Positions 32,457-41,090 of a stretch of DNA of 64,000 nt are shown here, in pieces. Positions within the stretch are counted from its first letter, which is position 1. The number at the start of each line of letters is the position of its first letter. The notes beneath the pieces are model-generated. The model was not told the origin of the DNA. It ran no database searches and was given only the letters and a program-made list of their open reading frames with translations. The position numbers and the translations under genes are program-made. The stretch lies in contig OY762511.1 of assembly GCA_963665925.1 (NCBI GenBank), positions 62,001 to 126,000 of the forward strand, in the 5' to 3' direction. This stretch comes from G963665925 sp963665925. Its GTDB lineage: Bacteria > Bacillota > Clostridia > Peptostreptococcales > Acidaminobacteraceae.

Positions 32457-32930
32457 TTAAATCTTCCTTATTCCGCTTCGATCGACTTCAACCAGCCAAT
32501 CTGAAACTTTTCTTCCCTTTACACTGAGCTCTGGCGCAATCTCTGCGAGCGGCACGAGAACGAATCCCCGCTCGGTCATTCGCGGATGCGGTATTTCCAG
32601 AACAGCACTTTGTGAACAGTACTGACCATAGGTCAGTATGTCAACATCAATGGTTCGTGGTCCCCAGTGAATTTTGCGCACACGCTTCAATTCCTGTTCT
32701 ACGGCCTGACAAGCCGCAAGAAGCTGGTCCGGTGTGAGATCTGTGTCAATCCCAAGAGCGATGTTTAAAAATGCATCTTGGTCTTCAAAACCCCAGGGAT
32801 CTGTCTCGTAATAGGAGGACACTGACTCGACTCGAATGCTTTCATTGGCATCGAGCAGTGCCACAGCACGCTCAAGATGTTCCTGACGGTCTCCAATATT
32901 ACTGCCCAGACTCAAATATGCCCTATGCAT
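32457..32930 (-). CDS. folK: 2-amino-4-hydroxy-6-hydroxymethyldihydropteridine diphosphokinase
   Basis: Transfers pyrophosphate from ATP to the pterin in folate synthesis. 157 residues, the usual length. Signatures: YLSLGSNIGDRQEHL at the N-terminus, RKIHWGPRTIDVDILTYG, and IPHPRMTERGFVLVPLAEIA. ATG 32928-32930 has CGGAGGGA 5 bases upstream; the longer frame to 32975 is rejected. It overlaps the end of folB by 8 bases. In the same operon as folE, folP, folB and the pab genes. Confidence 0.95.
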   Translation of the reverse strand: MHRAYLSLGSNIGDRQEHLERAVALLDANESIRVESVSSYYETDPWGFEDQDAFLNIALGIDTDLTPDQLLAACQAVEQELKRVRKIHWGPRTIDVDILTYGQYCSQSAVLEIPHPRMTERGFVLVPLAEIAPELSVKGRKVSDWLVEVDRSGIRKI

Positions 32931-33288
32931 TACGGTCCCTCCGAATTGATACACCAAAATAATCAAACACACCATTTACTGGCGCTTCCGGCTTACGTAC
33001 CTCAACTTCAACTGCATGCACCTTGTCAAAAGTTGCAAGAACATCCTTGGAAATATGCTCTGCGAGCGCTTCCAGCAAATGATACCGCTTAACCTGCGCA
33101 TGGTTTTTAACCACTTCAAAAACATCCGCATAACTCACTGTATCTTCAACACTGTCACTCTCGCCAGCCTTTTTCACATCGACATCCAAAATCACATCGA
33201 TGAAAAATTTCTGTCCCAGCACCTTTTCTTCAGCCATGACACCATGGTATCCGTAGAAGCTGAGGTTCTTCATTATAATCTTATCCAT
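32923..33288 (-). CDS. folB: Dihydroneopterin aldolase
   Basis: Makes 6-hydroxymethyl-dihydropterin from dihydroneopterin. 121 residues. MKNLSFYGYHGVMAEEKVLGQ carries the conserved Tyr-His-Gly and Glu, and HLLEALAEHISKDVLATF and VRKPEAPVNGVFDYFGVSI are family signatures. It overlaps folP by 8 bases and folK by 8 bases, showing tight translational coupling. Confidence 0.95.
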   Translation of the reverse strand: MDKIIMKNLSFYGYHGVMAEEKVLGQKFFIDVILDVDVKKAGESDSVEDTVSYADVFEVVKNHAQVKRYHLLEALAEHISKDVLATFDKVHAVEVEVRKPEAPVNGVFDYFGVSIRRDRNA

Positions 33289-34132
33289 TCCAGCCCCTCA
33301 CAATCGCATCGGCAACCTTTACTGCTCGAAGATTCTCCTTGATATCGTGCACACGTATGATTTCCATACCTTCCATGACACCGACAACACTCGTAGCAAC
33401 AGTACCTTCAACACGCTCGCTTGGCGGCAGGTCCAGAATCTTTCCAATCATGGATTTACGGCTTGTACCCAGGAGTATCGGGTATCCTAGCACGTGAAGC
33501 TCTGACAGTCTGCCCATGACTTCGACATTCTGCTCAGATGTCTTTCCAAACCCAATGCCCGGATCAAGTATGATGTGCTCTTTAGGCACGCCTGCATCCA
33601 GTGCGATTTGGATTGATTTTTCAAAGAACGCAATCATGGACTCAATAATGTCCTCGTTGTAGTCTGTTCCAATCTGATTGTGCATGGCAATCACAGGCGC
33701 ACCTGCCTCAGCTGCCACTTTAGCAATCTCAGGCTCGCGCTGGAGCCCCCAGACGTCATTTACCATATTGGCACCGGCCTTCAGCGCTTCGTGAGCAACT
33801 TCCGCCTTGTAGGTATCTATGGATATGGGGACATTGACCTTTTCGCGAATGGCCCTGATGACAGGAACAACGCGTGCTATCTCCTCTTCACATCCGACCT
33901 CATCAGAGCCCGGTCTGGTGGACTCACCACCTATGTCGATGATGTCCGCCCCTTCAGCAACCATCTCCAATGCATGCTCGACTCCAGCCTGCACCTCATT
34001 GAATTTACCACCGTCTGAAAAAGAGTCAGGAGTTACATTCAGGATTCCCATAACATAGGTCTTCGCACCGATATTCAGTGTGAAATCCTGAAAATGAATA
34101 TCTATTTTATCATACTTCTTCTTGTTAAGCAT
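33281..34132 (-). CDS. folP: Dihydropteroate synthase
   Basis: Joins p-aminobenzoate to hydroxymethyl-dihydropterin diphosphate; target of sulfonamides. 283 residues. Signatures: YVMGILNVTPDSFSDGGKF (first loop), DIIDIGGESTRPGSDEVG, IDTYKAEVAHEALKAGANMVNDVWG within a longer segment, and GTSRKSMIGKILDLP. The start ATG at 34132 has only a weak ribosome site (GAGG 10 bases upstream), so an alternative start cannot be excluded. It follows folE by 65 bases. Confidence 0.95.
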   Translation of the reverse strand: MLNKKKYDKIDIHFQDFTLNIGAKTYVMGILNVTPDSFSDGGKFNEVQAGVEHALEMVAEGADIIDIGGESTRPGSDEVGCEEEIARVVPVIRAIREKVNVPISIDTYKAEVAHEALKAGANMVNDVWGLQREPEIAKVAAEAGAPVIAMHNQIGTDYNEDIIESMIAFFEKSIQIALDAGVPKEHIILDPGIGFGKTSEQNVEVMGRLSELHVLGYPILLGTSRKSMIGKILDLPPSERVEGTVATSVVGVMEGMEIIRVHDIKENLRAVKVADAIVRGWNG

Positions 34133-34197
34133 CTGCTTGCAGCCTCGCTTCCCCGGTCAGTCCAGTTTACAGTTTCCCCAGCGATTCATCCTTTTGA

Positions 34198-34764
34198 CTA
34201 TTTTCCAAAAGAAATCAGGCTCATCGCCTCAGCACGTGACTTGGCGTCCGTTCTGAATATGCCGCGCGTCGCCGATGTCACCGTATTGCTGCCTGCCTTC
34301 TTAACACCACGCATGGTCATACACATATGCTCCGCTTCCACAACCACAACCACTCCATGGGGCTGCAGCTTTTCCATAATGCAGTCAGCAACATTTGAAC
34401 TCAGTCTCTCCTGAAGCTGTGGTCTTCGCGCTACAGTCTCAACCACACGTGCAAGCTTGCTAAGGCCTGTCAGTCGACCATCCTTTGGAATGTAGGCAAC
34501 ATGCGCCTTGCCGAAAAACGGCACCAGATGATGCTCACACATGGAGTAGAAAGGAATGTCTCTCACCAGTACAAGCTCTTCATGCTGCTCTTCCTCAAAA
34601 AATAGTTCCAGGTGTTTTCCAGGGTCTTGTGTCAGACCTGCAAAAATTTCCTCATACATTCTTGCAATTCTGTCCGGTGTTCCTACAAGCCCCTCTCTGT
34701 CAGGATTTTCTCCAATAGCGTATAGAATTTCACGGACGGCTTTTTTAATACGTTCCTTATCCAT
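34198..34764 (-). CDS. folE: GTP cyclohydrolase I
   Basis: Zinc enzyme converting GTP to dihydroneopterin triphosphate, the first pterin step. 188 residues, the usual length. CEHHLVPFFGKAHVAYIP holds the zinc Cys and catalytic His residues; a second Cys ligand lies in CMTMRGVKK. ATG 34762-34764 has AGAGGT 6 bases upstream and overlaps nothing; the frame open to 34815 would overlap pabC. Lies 4 bases after pabC. Confidence 0.96.
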   Translation of the reverse strand: MDKERIKKAVREILYAIGENPDREGLVGTPDRIARMYEEIFAGLTQDPGKHLELFFEEEQHEELVLVRDIPFYSMCEHHLVPFFGKAHVAYIPKDGRLTGLSKLARVVETVARRPQLQERLSSNVADCIMEKLQPHGVVVVVEAEHMCMTMRGVKKAGSNTVTSATRGIFRTDAKSRAEAMSLISFGK

Positions 34765-34768
34765 TTGT

Positions 34769-35542
34769 TTACCTCTTTTCTGAATCTGCTCCGAGTACCC
34801 ATTCACGCATTGCATACTCCGATAACTTCTCTATCAGTACATGATCTGTCTTATAAAATATACTTTCTCCAATTTGCCGAATCGGCATAATGCCCATGAG
34901 GGCATTCGTTAGAAATCCAGCATCATAATCTCCAAAACTCTGGGCGGATATGCTGTCTTCCAGGCAGTCAATCTCAAGCCGTTTTGCAGCCTCAATGACC
35001 CTGCTGCGCATCGTCCCTTTTAATAGTCCGCATGCGGTAGCCGGTGTATATATGCTTTTGCCTTTTATCAAGAATATATTGGTATACGTGCCTTCTGTCA
35101 ATTCATTCTTTTCATTTGTCAGAAGGGCTTCATCATATCCATTTTCCTTAGCGGCTCTTAACGTAATAATATTCTCCATGTAATTGGAGGTCTTATGTCC
35201 TACAAGCAGGCTTCCTGAATACTTGACCGTTCCAGAAAGACAGAGCTTAAAACCGCGGTCATACATCTCTGCACTATACCGTAAGGGCCGAACGGACAAA
35301 CACACTTCTTCATCAGAACCACGCATAAGCTGATACCGCAGGGCACCGGTTTCCAAACCGCTTTCAAGAACAGCCCGCTCCACTTCTTCTTTAAACAGGT
35401 CCTCACTTCTATGAAACGGAATGGCGAGCTGCTCGGCGCTTGAACTCAGACGCGCGTAATGTCCAGTGATATTTTGAGGACCGCCCTGCTGAAACCTTAT
35501 TGTCTCAAAGAGACTGTATCCGTAATCAAGTGCTTCACTCAT
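34769..35542 (-). CDS. pabC: 4-amino-4-deoxychorismate lyase (class IV PLP enzyme)
   Basis: Releases pyruvate from aminodeoxychorismate to give p-aminobenzoate. 257 residues. YGYSLFETIRFQQGG at the start, SNYMENIITLRAAKENGYDE with the PLP Lys region shifted to KTSNYMENI, and LTEGTYTNIFLIKGKSIYTP are class IV features. Assignment as PabC rests on position directly after pabA-pabB in a folate operon. CAGGAGGGTG precedes the ATG. The lysine is at HKTSN, as in other ADC lyases. Confidence 0.9.
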   Translation of the reverse strand: MSEALDYGYSLFETIRFQQGGPQNITGHYARLSSSAEQLAIPFHRSEDLFKEEVERAVLESGLETGALRYQLMRGSDEEVCLSVRPLRYSAEMYDRGFKLCLSGTVKYSGSLLVGHKTSNYMENIITLRAAKENGYDEALLTNEKNELTEGTYTNIFLIKGKSIYTPATACGLLKGTMRSRVIEAAKRLEIDCLEDSISAQSFGDYDAGFLTNALMGIMPIRQIGESIFYKTDHVLIEKLSEYAMREWVLGADSEKR

Positions 35543-35558
35543 GTCACCCTCCTGAAGT

Positions 35559-36929
35559 CTAGTAGTTCAGTGCATTTATCAGTGCTCTCGCCTTATCCAA
35601 GGTCTCATCGTACTCGAGATATTCATCAGAGTCCCAGACAATCCCACCGCCAACCTGGAAATATGCCTTATCATCCTTACATACCACAGTGCGTATGACA
35701 ATATTCAAGTCCGCGTTTCCATTAAAATCTATATATCCGATCGATCCCGTATAAATGTTTCGTTGCGTCGGCTCAAGCTGATCAATGACCTTCATGGCCA
35801 TGATTTTCGGAGCACCTGTTATGGACCCGCCAGGGAATGATGCCTCAAGCAGATCGACAACGGTCTTGTCTTCACGCAGCTCTGCAGTGACTGTCGACAC
35901 CAAATGATGGACCGTTGCGTAGCTTTCAATGACAAAGAGTTCCGGCACCTGTACCGTTCCTGTTTTTGCAACCCTGCTGAGATCATTCCGCTCAAGATCC
36001 ACAATCATCAGCAGCTCGGATCTGTCCTTTTTACTGTTCTGCAGCTGTATTTTAAGTGCTTGGTCCTCTTCTGGGGTCCTTCCCCTTGGAAGGGTGCCTT
36101 TGATTGGACGAGTTTCAATTTCACCATTTCTAACCTTCAGAAAGCGCTCAGGTGAACTGGATACAATCTGTCCGCTGCCAAAATCCAAATAACTCGCAAA
36201 TGGGGCAGGATTGATCTCTCTAAGCTTACTGTAAAGCTCTATTGGGCGATGGCGCAGCTCGGTTTCAAAGCGCTGTGTCATGTTTGCCTGATAAATATCT
36301 CCCGTGCGGATGTATTCCTTAATCCGTCTCACGGAGTTCAGATATGTGTCCTTGTCCATATTGGGCTTGAAGTCCAGAGGAGTATCATGGCTTTTCACCT
36401 CCACGACCGCAGGTGCTTCAAGACCCTTGTCAATGACCCTGCAGATTCTGTCAATACGGTCCTGACCGCCACCCTTAAGCTCAGCATCGGTTACATATAC
36501 GGCCTTGGCCAGATGGTCCACAATGACAGCGCCGTGATAGAAACACAGATAGAGGTCAGGTATCTCCACATCATCCACGGCTGTGCGCGGCAGCTTTTCA
36601 ACATGATGACACAGGTCATAGCCAAAATAGCCAACTGCGCCACCGATAAAGGGGAGCTCAGACACATAGTCCTTTTTATACCTGTCCAGTTTTTCACGTA
36701 CAACATCGAAGGGATTCCCTTCAAACTGCACCGTTGTATCATTTCCAATGATCAGTGTTTTTGAATTCTTATTAACAATTTTCTCAAAGGGGTATACCGC
36801 AATGATAGAGTATCTGCCTAGCCCCTCATGATCCCTGCCACTGTCAAGAAAAATGGCATCCATACTTCTCTCAAATAGGGTAAAGAGTTCAAAACTGCTC
36901 AAACCCGTTTCTATATGCTTAACAATCAT
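35559..36929 (-). CDS. pabB: Aminodeoxychorismate synthase component I
   Basis: Converts chorismate to aminodeoxychorismate with ammonia from PabA. 456 residues, chorismate-binding enzyme. RPIKGTLPRGRTPEEDQAL carries the PIKGT motif; the Lys distinguishes PabB from TrpE, which has PIAGT. FPGGSITGAPKIMAMKVID and the end GGGIVWDSDEYLEYDETLDK are further signatures. It overlaps pabA by 4 bases and lies 16 bases before pabC. Confidence 0.96.
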   Translation of the reverse strand: MIVKHIETGLSSFELFTLFERSMDAIFLDSGRDHEGLGRYSIIAVYPFEKIVNKNSKTLIIGNDTTVQFEGNPFDVVREKLDRYKKDYVSELPFIGGAVGYFGYDLCHHVEKLPRTAVDDVEIPDLYLCFYHGAVIVDHLAKAVYVTDAELKGGGQDRIDRICRVIDKGLEAPAVVEVKSHDTPLDFKPNMDKDTYLNSVRRIKEYIRTGDIYQANMTQRFETELRHRPIELYSKLREINPAPFASYLDFGSGQIVSSSPERFLKVRNGEIETRPIKGTLPRGRTPEEDQALKIQLQNSKKDRSELLMIVDLERNDLSRVAKTGTVQVPELFVIESYATVHHLVSTVTAELREDKTVVDLLEASFPGGSITGAPKIMAMKVIDQLEPTQRNIYTGSIGYIDFNGNADLNIVIRTVVCKDDKAYFQVGGGIVWDSDEYLEYDETLDKARALINALNY

Positions 36930-37525
36930 TGTTTTCCCCCATGGTTTTTGACAAATGCTTTAGACTGTTCTAAAAAGTTCTGCAGCAGCTCATGACCCTG
37001 TTCTGTCAGAATGGCCTCCGGATGAAACTGAACGCCTTCTATTGGAAGCGATTTATGCCTGATTCCCATGATTTGTCCATCATCTGTTTCCGATGTTATT
37101 TCTAGACATTCCGGCAGCGTGTGCTTTTCAATGACAAGGGAATGGTAACGCGTAACATTTAGGGGCTGGTTCAGATTCTTAAATACGCCCTTGTTATCAT
37201 GATTTATAGGAAAAACTTTGCCGTGTACCGGCTCTTGTGCCTTGATGATTTTACCGCCATAGGCCTGACCGATTGTCTGATGCCCAAGACATATTCCCAG
37301 TATTGGAAACTCACCGGCCAGCTCAGTAACAACCTGAAGTGATACACCGGCTTCGTTGGGTGTACATGGACCTGGTGAAATGACGATCATATCCGGAGAC
37401 ATGTTTCTGATATCCTCTATGGATAAGCTGTCATTCCTATGAACCTCTACCGTCTCATTAAGCATTTTTAAATACTCAACCAAATTGTAGGTAAATGAAT
37501 CATAGTTATCGATCATTAAAATCAT
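36926..37525 (-). CDS. pabA: Aminodeoxychorismate/anthranilate synthase glutaminase component
   Basis: Class I glutamine amidotransferase that supplies ammonia to PabB. 199 residues. Start MIDNYDSFTYNLVEYL; catalytic Cys in GICLGHQTIGQAYGG; catalytic His-Glu in GVQFHPEAILTEQG. It may also serve TrpE if trp genes elsewhere lack their own glutaminase. First gene of the folate operon, behind the promoter at 37579-37608. Confidence 0.94.
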   Translation of the reverse strand: MILMIDNYDSFTYNLVEYLKMLNETVEVHRNDSLSIEDIRNMSPDMIVISPGPCTPNEAGVSLQVVTELAGEFPILGICLGHQTIGQAYGGKIIKAQEPVHGKVFPINHDNKGVFKNLNQPLNVTRYHSLVIEKHTLPECLEITSETDDGQIMGIRHKSLPIEGVQFHPEAILTEQGHELLQNFLEQSKAFVKNHGGKQ

Positions 37526-37578
37526 AACTGCACCTGCTCTCGTAGTTTAAATGAAACTTCTTAATACAATACTTTTTG

Positions 37579-37608
37579 ATTATACAGTCGCCCAAGTTTC
37601 AGGGTCAA
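37579..37608 (-). promoter_or_regulatory. Promoter of the pab-fol-aroF operon
   Basis: On the minus strand, TTGACC (37603-37608), an 18-base spacer and TATAAT (37579-37584), 54 bases before the pabA start codon. No riboswitch-like structure is evident in the short leader. Confidence 0.78.
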
Positions 37609-37621
37609 CGAAAATAACTAC

Positions 37622-37658
37622 AAAAATACCCTAATTACAATAATCAGGGTATTTTAAT
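37622..37658 (-). terminator. Terminator of dinB
   Basis: AATACCCTGAT/ATTAGGGTATT stem with a short loop and a TTTTT tail on the minus strand, 38 bases after the dinB stop. Confidence 0.85.
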
Positions 37659-37695
37659 TAACCTACCTTACTTAAGTTTATTGTGCAAACGTCAA

Positions 37696-38781
37696 TCAAT
37701 CGTCAGCACCTGAGACAGAAAACATGTCAAAGAGCGTGGTCTGTCTCTCATCCAGAGGAACAAGACCCGACATGGAGAGTCCAATCAGGCGGATTTCCTT
37801 GTCCAGCCCTATCTGAGCAAGTATCCGTGCAGCTTCCTCATAGATTTCGCCTGCCCTGCTGACAGGCATGGACAAGGTCCTTGACCGGGTATGCCCTTCA
37901 AAGTCCTTTGTCTTGAACTTCACGGTAATGGTCTTTGCCTCGACGCCCTTGCGTTTCATAACAGCCGCTACCGACTCTGAAAACTCACGCAAATATACCC
38001 GAATCAGATCTTTGTCTTTTGTATCTTCCTTTAAGGTTGTCTCTTTGCCGATTGATTTTCTTTCACTTTCCACCTGTACAGGACGATTGTCAATGCCGCG
38101 TATGCGGTCATAAATTTCCGCTCCCCAGCTCCCGAGAAAGAGCTTGAGATCCTCTTTGCTGTAGTTGAGCATATCTCCTATTGTAAATATGCCGATTCGG
38201 TTGAGTCGAGCCACCGATTTCTTTCCCAGTCCGTGCACCTTGGACAGCTTTAAAGGCTTTAAAACGTCTGGAAGCATATTCTCACTGATTTCATAAAGAC
38301 CATCTGGCTTATTCCATTCCGATGCCAGCTTGGCAAGAAATTTATTGTAGGATATGCCAACCGATATTGTCAGCCCGGTTTCAGCCTTGACGCGTTTTTT
38401 AATATACTTGGCGATGTAGTCAGGACTCTGGAAAAGACCTGTAACATCCAAATAAGCCTCATCTATGGACACAGGCTGAATGATGTCCGTCACATCTGAT
38501 ATAATTTCAAAGACCTGGTCTGATATCTCTTTATACCTGGACATATTGCCTCTTACAAATATGCCCTGCGGACACAGCTTCTTTGCCTGAAAGCCTGGCA
38601 TGGCAGAATGCACACCATACTGTCTAGCTTCATAGCTTGCAGTAGATACGACACCACGTTCACCCGTTCCACCTACAATTACCGGCTTCCCCCGCCATTC
38701 AGGATGGTCCAGCTGCTCCACAGCAGCGAAAAAGGCATCCATATCCACATGCAGTATTTTTCTTTTACATTGTGAGCGCAT
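37696..38781 (-). CDS. dinB: DNA polymerase IV (Y-family)
   Basis: Error-prone translesion polymerase. 361 residues. Metal-binding motifs ILHVDMDAFFAAVEQLD (residues 9-25) and SIDEAYLDVTG (about 103-113). Thumb and little-finger domains follow. ends LVPLDERQTTLFD, which resembles a beta-clamp-binding QTTLFD motif. GGAGGTGAAGATTT precedes the ATG. A LexA-like box lies directly upstream at 38797-38810, so it is probably SOS-induced. Confidence 0.95.
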   Translation of the reverse strand: MRSQCKRKILHVDMDAFFAAVEQLDHPEWRGKPVIVGGTGERGVVSTASYEARQYGVHSAMPGFQAKKLCPQGIFVRGNMSRYKEISDQVFEIISDVTDIIQPVSIDEAYLDVTGLFQSPDYIAKYIKKRVKAETGLTISVGISYNKFLAKLASEWNKPDGLYEISENMLPDVLKPLKLSKVHGLGKKSVARLNRIGIFTIGDMLNYSKEDLKLFLGSWGAEIYDRIRGIDNRPVQVESERKSIGKETTLKEDTKDKDLIRVYLREFSESVAAVMKRKGVEAKTITVKFKTKDFEGHTRSRTLSMPVSRAGEIYEEAARILAQIGLDKEIRLIGLSMSGLVPLDERQTTLFDMFSVSGADD

Positions 38782-38796
38782 AAATCTTCACCTCCA

Positions 38797-38810
38797 CAAA
38801 CGTATGTTCT
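38797..38810. promoter_or_regulatory. LexA (DinR)-like box upstream of dinB
   Basis: CAAACGTATGTTCT matches 12 of 14 positions of the Gram-positive SOS consensus CGAACRNRYGTTYC. It ends just before the dinB ribosome site, in the position of a repressor site. Confidence 0.65.
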
Positions 38811-38878
38811 GTGTTTATTTTAACACAACATCCGCTTACAGAAAAACCATCTTTAGTGTTTGAGCATGACTTTATCCA

Positions 38879-38930
38879 TAAAATACGCCTCCAGTCGAAC
38901 TATGGCTTAAGGCCAAATGACTGGAGGCGG
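38879..38930 (-). terminator. Terminator of the DUF2179 gene
   Basis: CGCCTCCAGTC/GACTGGAGGCG stem (11 bases) enclosing a smaller GGCC/GGCTTAAGGCC-type stem, followed by TATTTTAT on the minus strand. Confidence 0.82.
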
Positions 38931-38938
38931 TTTCACGC

Positions 38939-39460
38939 TTACTTGCGAATCAGATACCCGCCGTAAACCGGCTTTGTATCTGAAACCATAATTACGGCGT
39001 TCTCCTGGAATGAAGTCAGCATTTCAATGACATGCTTGACTTTCTTACGTTTCACGTACATAAACAGTATATGTCTTGCATGGTTCTTGCCGCTACCCTC
39101 GACTACTGTAACGGCGAACCCTTCATTTCTCAGATACGCCACAACCTCAGGGCCGTGTTCCTCCTTAACAATCGCCTTCACTTCAGAAACACCAATCCCA
39201 ATTTTTTCTTCGACCTTGCTGCCGAAGTAGCTTCCCAGTGCAAAGCCCAGTGCATAGACAACCGCCTTGATCGGATCTGATGAGATATCTTTCAGCACAG
39301 TGCTTACGATAACCACCCACAAGAGCACTTCGAAAAAGGCAATCATGGCCCCAATTTTCCGTTCACCCTTGGTAATAAGAACCATTCGAACTGTCATCAG
39401 GGATACTTCTACTATTTTAGCAAGTAATATCGCGACATATGTAAGTATTGTCATCAACAT
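38939..39460 (-). CDS. DUF2179 membrane protein (UPF0316 type)
   Basis: 173 residues. Two or three N-terminal membrane helices (ILTYVAILLAKIVEVSLMTVRM; GAMIAFFEVLLWVVIVSTVL; AVVYALGFALGSYFGSKVEE) with RMVLITKGERK between the first two. The C-terminal 80 residues form a soluble DUF2179 domain (LRNEGFAVTVVEGSGKNHAR; ILFMYVKRKKVKHVIEMLTS). DUF2179 is often found in transport-linked small-molecule-binding proteins, but no function is known for this family. AAGGAG precedes the ATG. It lies after the NusG-II gene and may share its promoter. Confidence 0.88.
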   Translation of the reverse strand: MLMTILTYVAILLAKIVEVSLMTVRMVLITKGERKIGAMIAFFEVLLWVVIVSTVLKDISSDPIKAVVYALGFALGSYFGSKVEEKIGIGVSEVKAIVKEEHGPEVVAYLRNEGFAVTVVEGSGKNHARHILFMYVKRKKVKHVIEMLTSFQENAVIMVSDTKPVYGGYLIRK

Positions 39461-39485
39461 ACTTTCAACTCCTTTTATTCAATAA

Positions 39486-39854
39486 TCAATGTGAAATGAT
39501 GTCAACACCATCATTTCTTTCGCCAGTGATCTCCACAGTCAATTTGTTTGGAAGACATACGAGCATGGATCCCGATTTTGTTATTATACCCTGCTTTACG
39601 CAAATCTGATCAGGACAATCTGATTCTTCCATATGGACTTCATAACCATCTATGACGACAATATTATGTCCATGTTCATCCACCTTTATCCGAATCGGCT
39701 CGTCGGTAGGCAATACGTATTCAGCGAGCACTTCATTATCTACTTTAATAATCACGCCTTCCGGCATATCTGATGGGCCCCATATCATAATGTACCCGAT
39801 CAGTATGCTTATGGTAATATAAACCGTTATCAAGATAAAGTCCAGTCTTTTCAT
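39486..39854 (-). CDS. NusG domain II-containing membrane-anchored protein (EetA-like)
   Basis: 122 residues. One N-terminal membrane helix (FILITVYITISILIGYIMIW), then an extracytoplasmic beta domain with the family hallmark EESDCPDQICVKQG and SMLVCLPNKLTVEI; the two cysteines are conserved. Proteins of this kind occur with ApbE, Gx transporters and flavin-electron-transfer loci. It lies 135 bases from, and divergent to, an apbE gene, which supports such a link. An EetA-like role for the locus at 47-56 kb is inference. Confidence 0.87.
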   Translation of the reverse strand: MKRLDFILITVYITISILIGYIMIWGPSDMPEGVIIKVDNEVLAEYVLPTDEPIRIKVDEHGHNIVVIDGYEVHMEESDCPDQICVKQGIITKSGSMLVCLPNKLTVEITGERNDGVDIISH

Positions 39855-39989
39855 ATAAAATCTCCATTACATTTTTATTTCAATGGCTACTGCCTAATTC
39901 GTGCGATATAATGTACATGGTCACGACTCAGTATTGAAACCGAGTCCGACGCTCTCATTTTACCATATTCGCACTGGAGGCAAAACGAA

Positions 39990-41024
39990 ATGTTCAATTA
40001 CAAAATGTACAAAACTGTTCTGATTGCTCTTCTGATTGTCCTGATGACAGTCGGCTGCTCAGCGCAGTCTGAACCTACAACAAAGTCCACACTGCAGTTT
40101 GGAACCATCATTCAAATAACGGTTTTCGACCAAGCAGACGAGCCGGCCCTTGAAAAGGCCCTGCTGCATATGAAAAACCTTGAAGACGAGCTCAGCACCT
40201 CTATTGAGACCAGTAATATAAACGCCTTCAATGCCGCCCCTGCAGATGTTCCAGTCAAACTGGCAGCCCACGCCTATGATGTCGTGGAAAAAGGGCTTTA
40301 TTACAGCATGTTCTCCGGCGGCTCCTTTGACATAACCATTGAGCCAGTCGTTGAGCTTTGGGGAATTGGAAGCGATCATGCCGGCATTCCTGAAGAAGCG
40401 GCGCTTTCATCGGCCCTTGAAAAGGTGGACTATACACAGCTCGTATTCGACAAGACTGCCCAGACACTTACCAAGAAGCTTGATGGCATTAAAATTGATT
40501 TGGGCGGCATCGCCAAAGGTTACGCTGCAGACGAAGCCATACGCATTCTGAAAGAAAACGGCGTTGAAAAAGCACTTGTCAATCTTGGCGGTAACGTATT
40601 TGCGCTTGGCATGAAAAGCGATGGCACCCCTTGGAATGTGGGCATCCAGGACCCTGAAAGCGCTCAGGGGGATATGGTTGGGATTATTCCAGTTGCCAAT
40701 ATGGCTGTTATCACATCAGGCACCTATGAACGGTATTTCGAAGAGGACGGCGTGCGGTATCACCACATTCTCAGTACTCAAGATGGATACCCTGTCAACA
40801 ATGAGATTCTCGGCATTTCCATCATAACAGACAGCGCCATCGATGGTGATGCGCTTTCAACCGTCATCTACACACTTGGGCTTGAAAAAGGCCTCGAAAA
40901 GGTCGAAGCCATTGAAAATGTGGAAGCCATATTCGTAACGCGAAATCAGAAAATATATCTGACAAGCGGTATGAGAGATTTGTTCGATCTGACAAATACA
41001 GACTACACAGTCATTACACAATAA
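39990..41024 (+). CDS. apbE: FAD:protein FMN transferase (ApbE), lipoprotein, first copy
   Basis: 344 residues. Lipoprotein signal ending LMTVGC. Transfers FMN from FAD to a Thr/Ser in a target protein outside the membrane. Signatures: FGTIIQITVFDQADEPALEK, FSGGSFDITIEPVVELWGIG, GIKIDLGGIAKGYAADEAI, NLGGNVFALGMK, HHILSTQDGYPVNN and SAIDGDALSTVIYTLG, which include the Mg and FAD contacts. GGAGGCAAAACGA precedes the ATG. Divergent from the NusG-II gene; the target may be an Rnf-type or exported flavoprotein. A second apbE lies at 53691-54752. Confidence 0.96.
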   Translation: MFNYKMYKTVLIALLIVLMTVGCSAQSEPTTKSTLQFGTIIQITVFDQADEPALEKALLHMKNLEDELSTSIETSNINAFNAAPADVPVKLAAHAYDVVEKGLYYSMFSGGSFDITIEPVVELWGIGSDHAGIPEEAALSSALEKVDYTQLVFDKTAQTLTKKLDGIKIDLGGIAKGYAADEAIRILKENGVEKALVNLGGNVFALGMKSDGTPWNVGIQDPESAQGDMVGIIPVANMAVITSGTYERYFEEDGVRYHHILSTQDGYPVNNEILGISIITDSAIDGDALSTVIYTLGLEKGLEKVEAIENVEAIFVTRNQKIYLTSGMRDLFDLTNTDYTVITQ

Positions 41025-41027
41025 AAC

Positions 41028-41076
41028 AAGCCGTCGCAACTGACCCTGTATCCGGTCAATTGCGGCGGCTTTTTCC
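41028..41076 (+). terminator. Terminator of apbE (first copy)
   Basis: AAGCCG.CGCAA.TGACC / GGTCA.TTGCG.CGGCTT with T run on the plus strand directly after the stop codon. Confidence 0.9.
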
Positions 41077-41090
41077 ATTAGTCTGTGTTG

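Noticed and set aside
32457..37525. Tryptophan operon
   Set aside because: The component I protein has PIKGT, typical of aminodeoxychorismate synthase, and no trpD/C/F/B/A genes follow; folate genes do.
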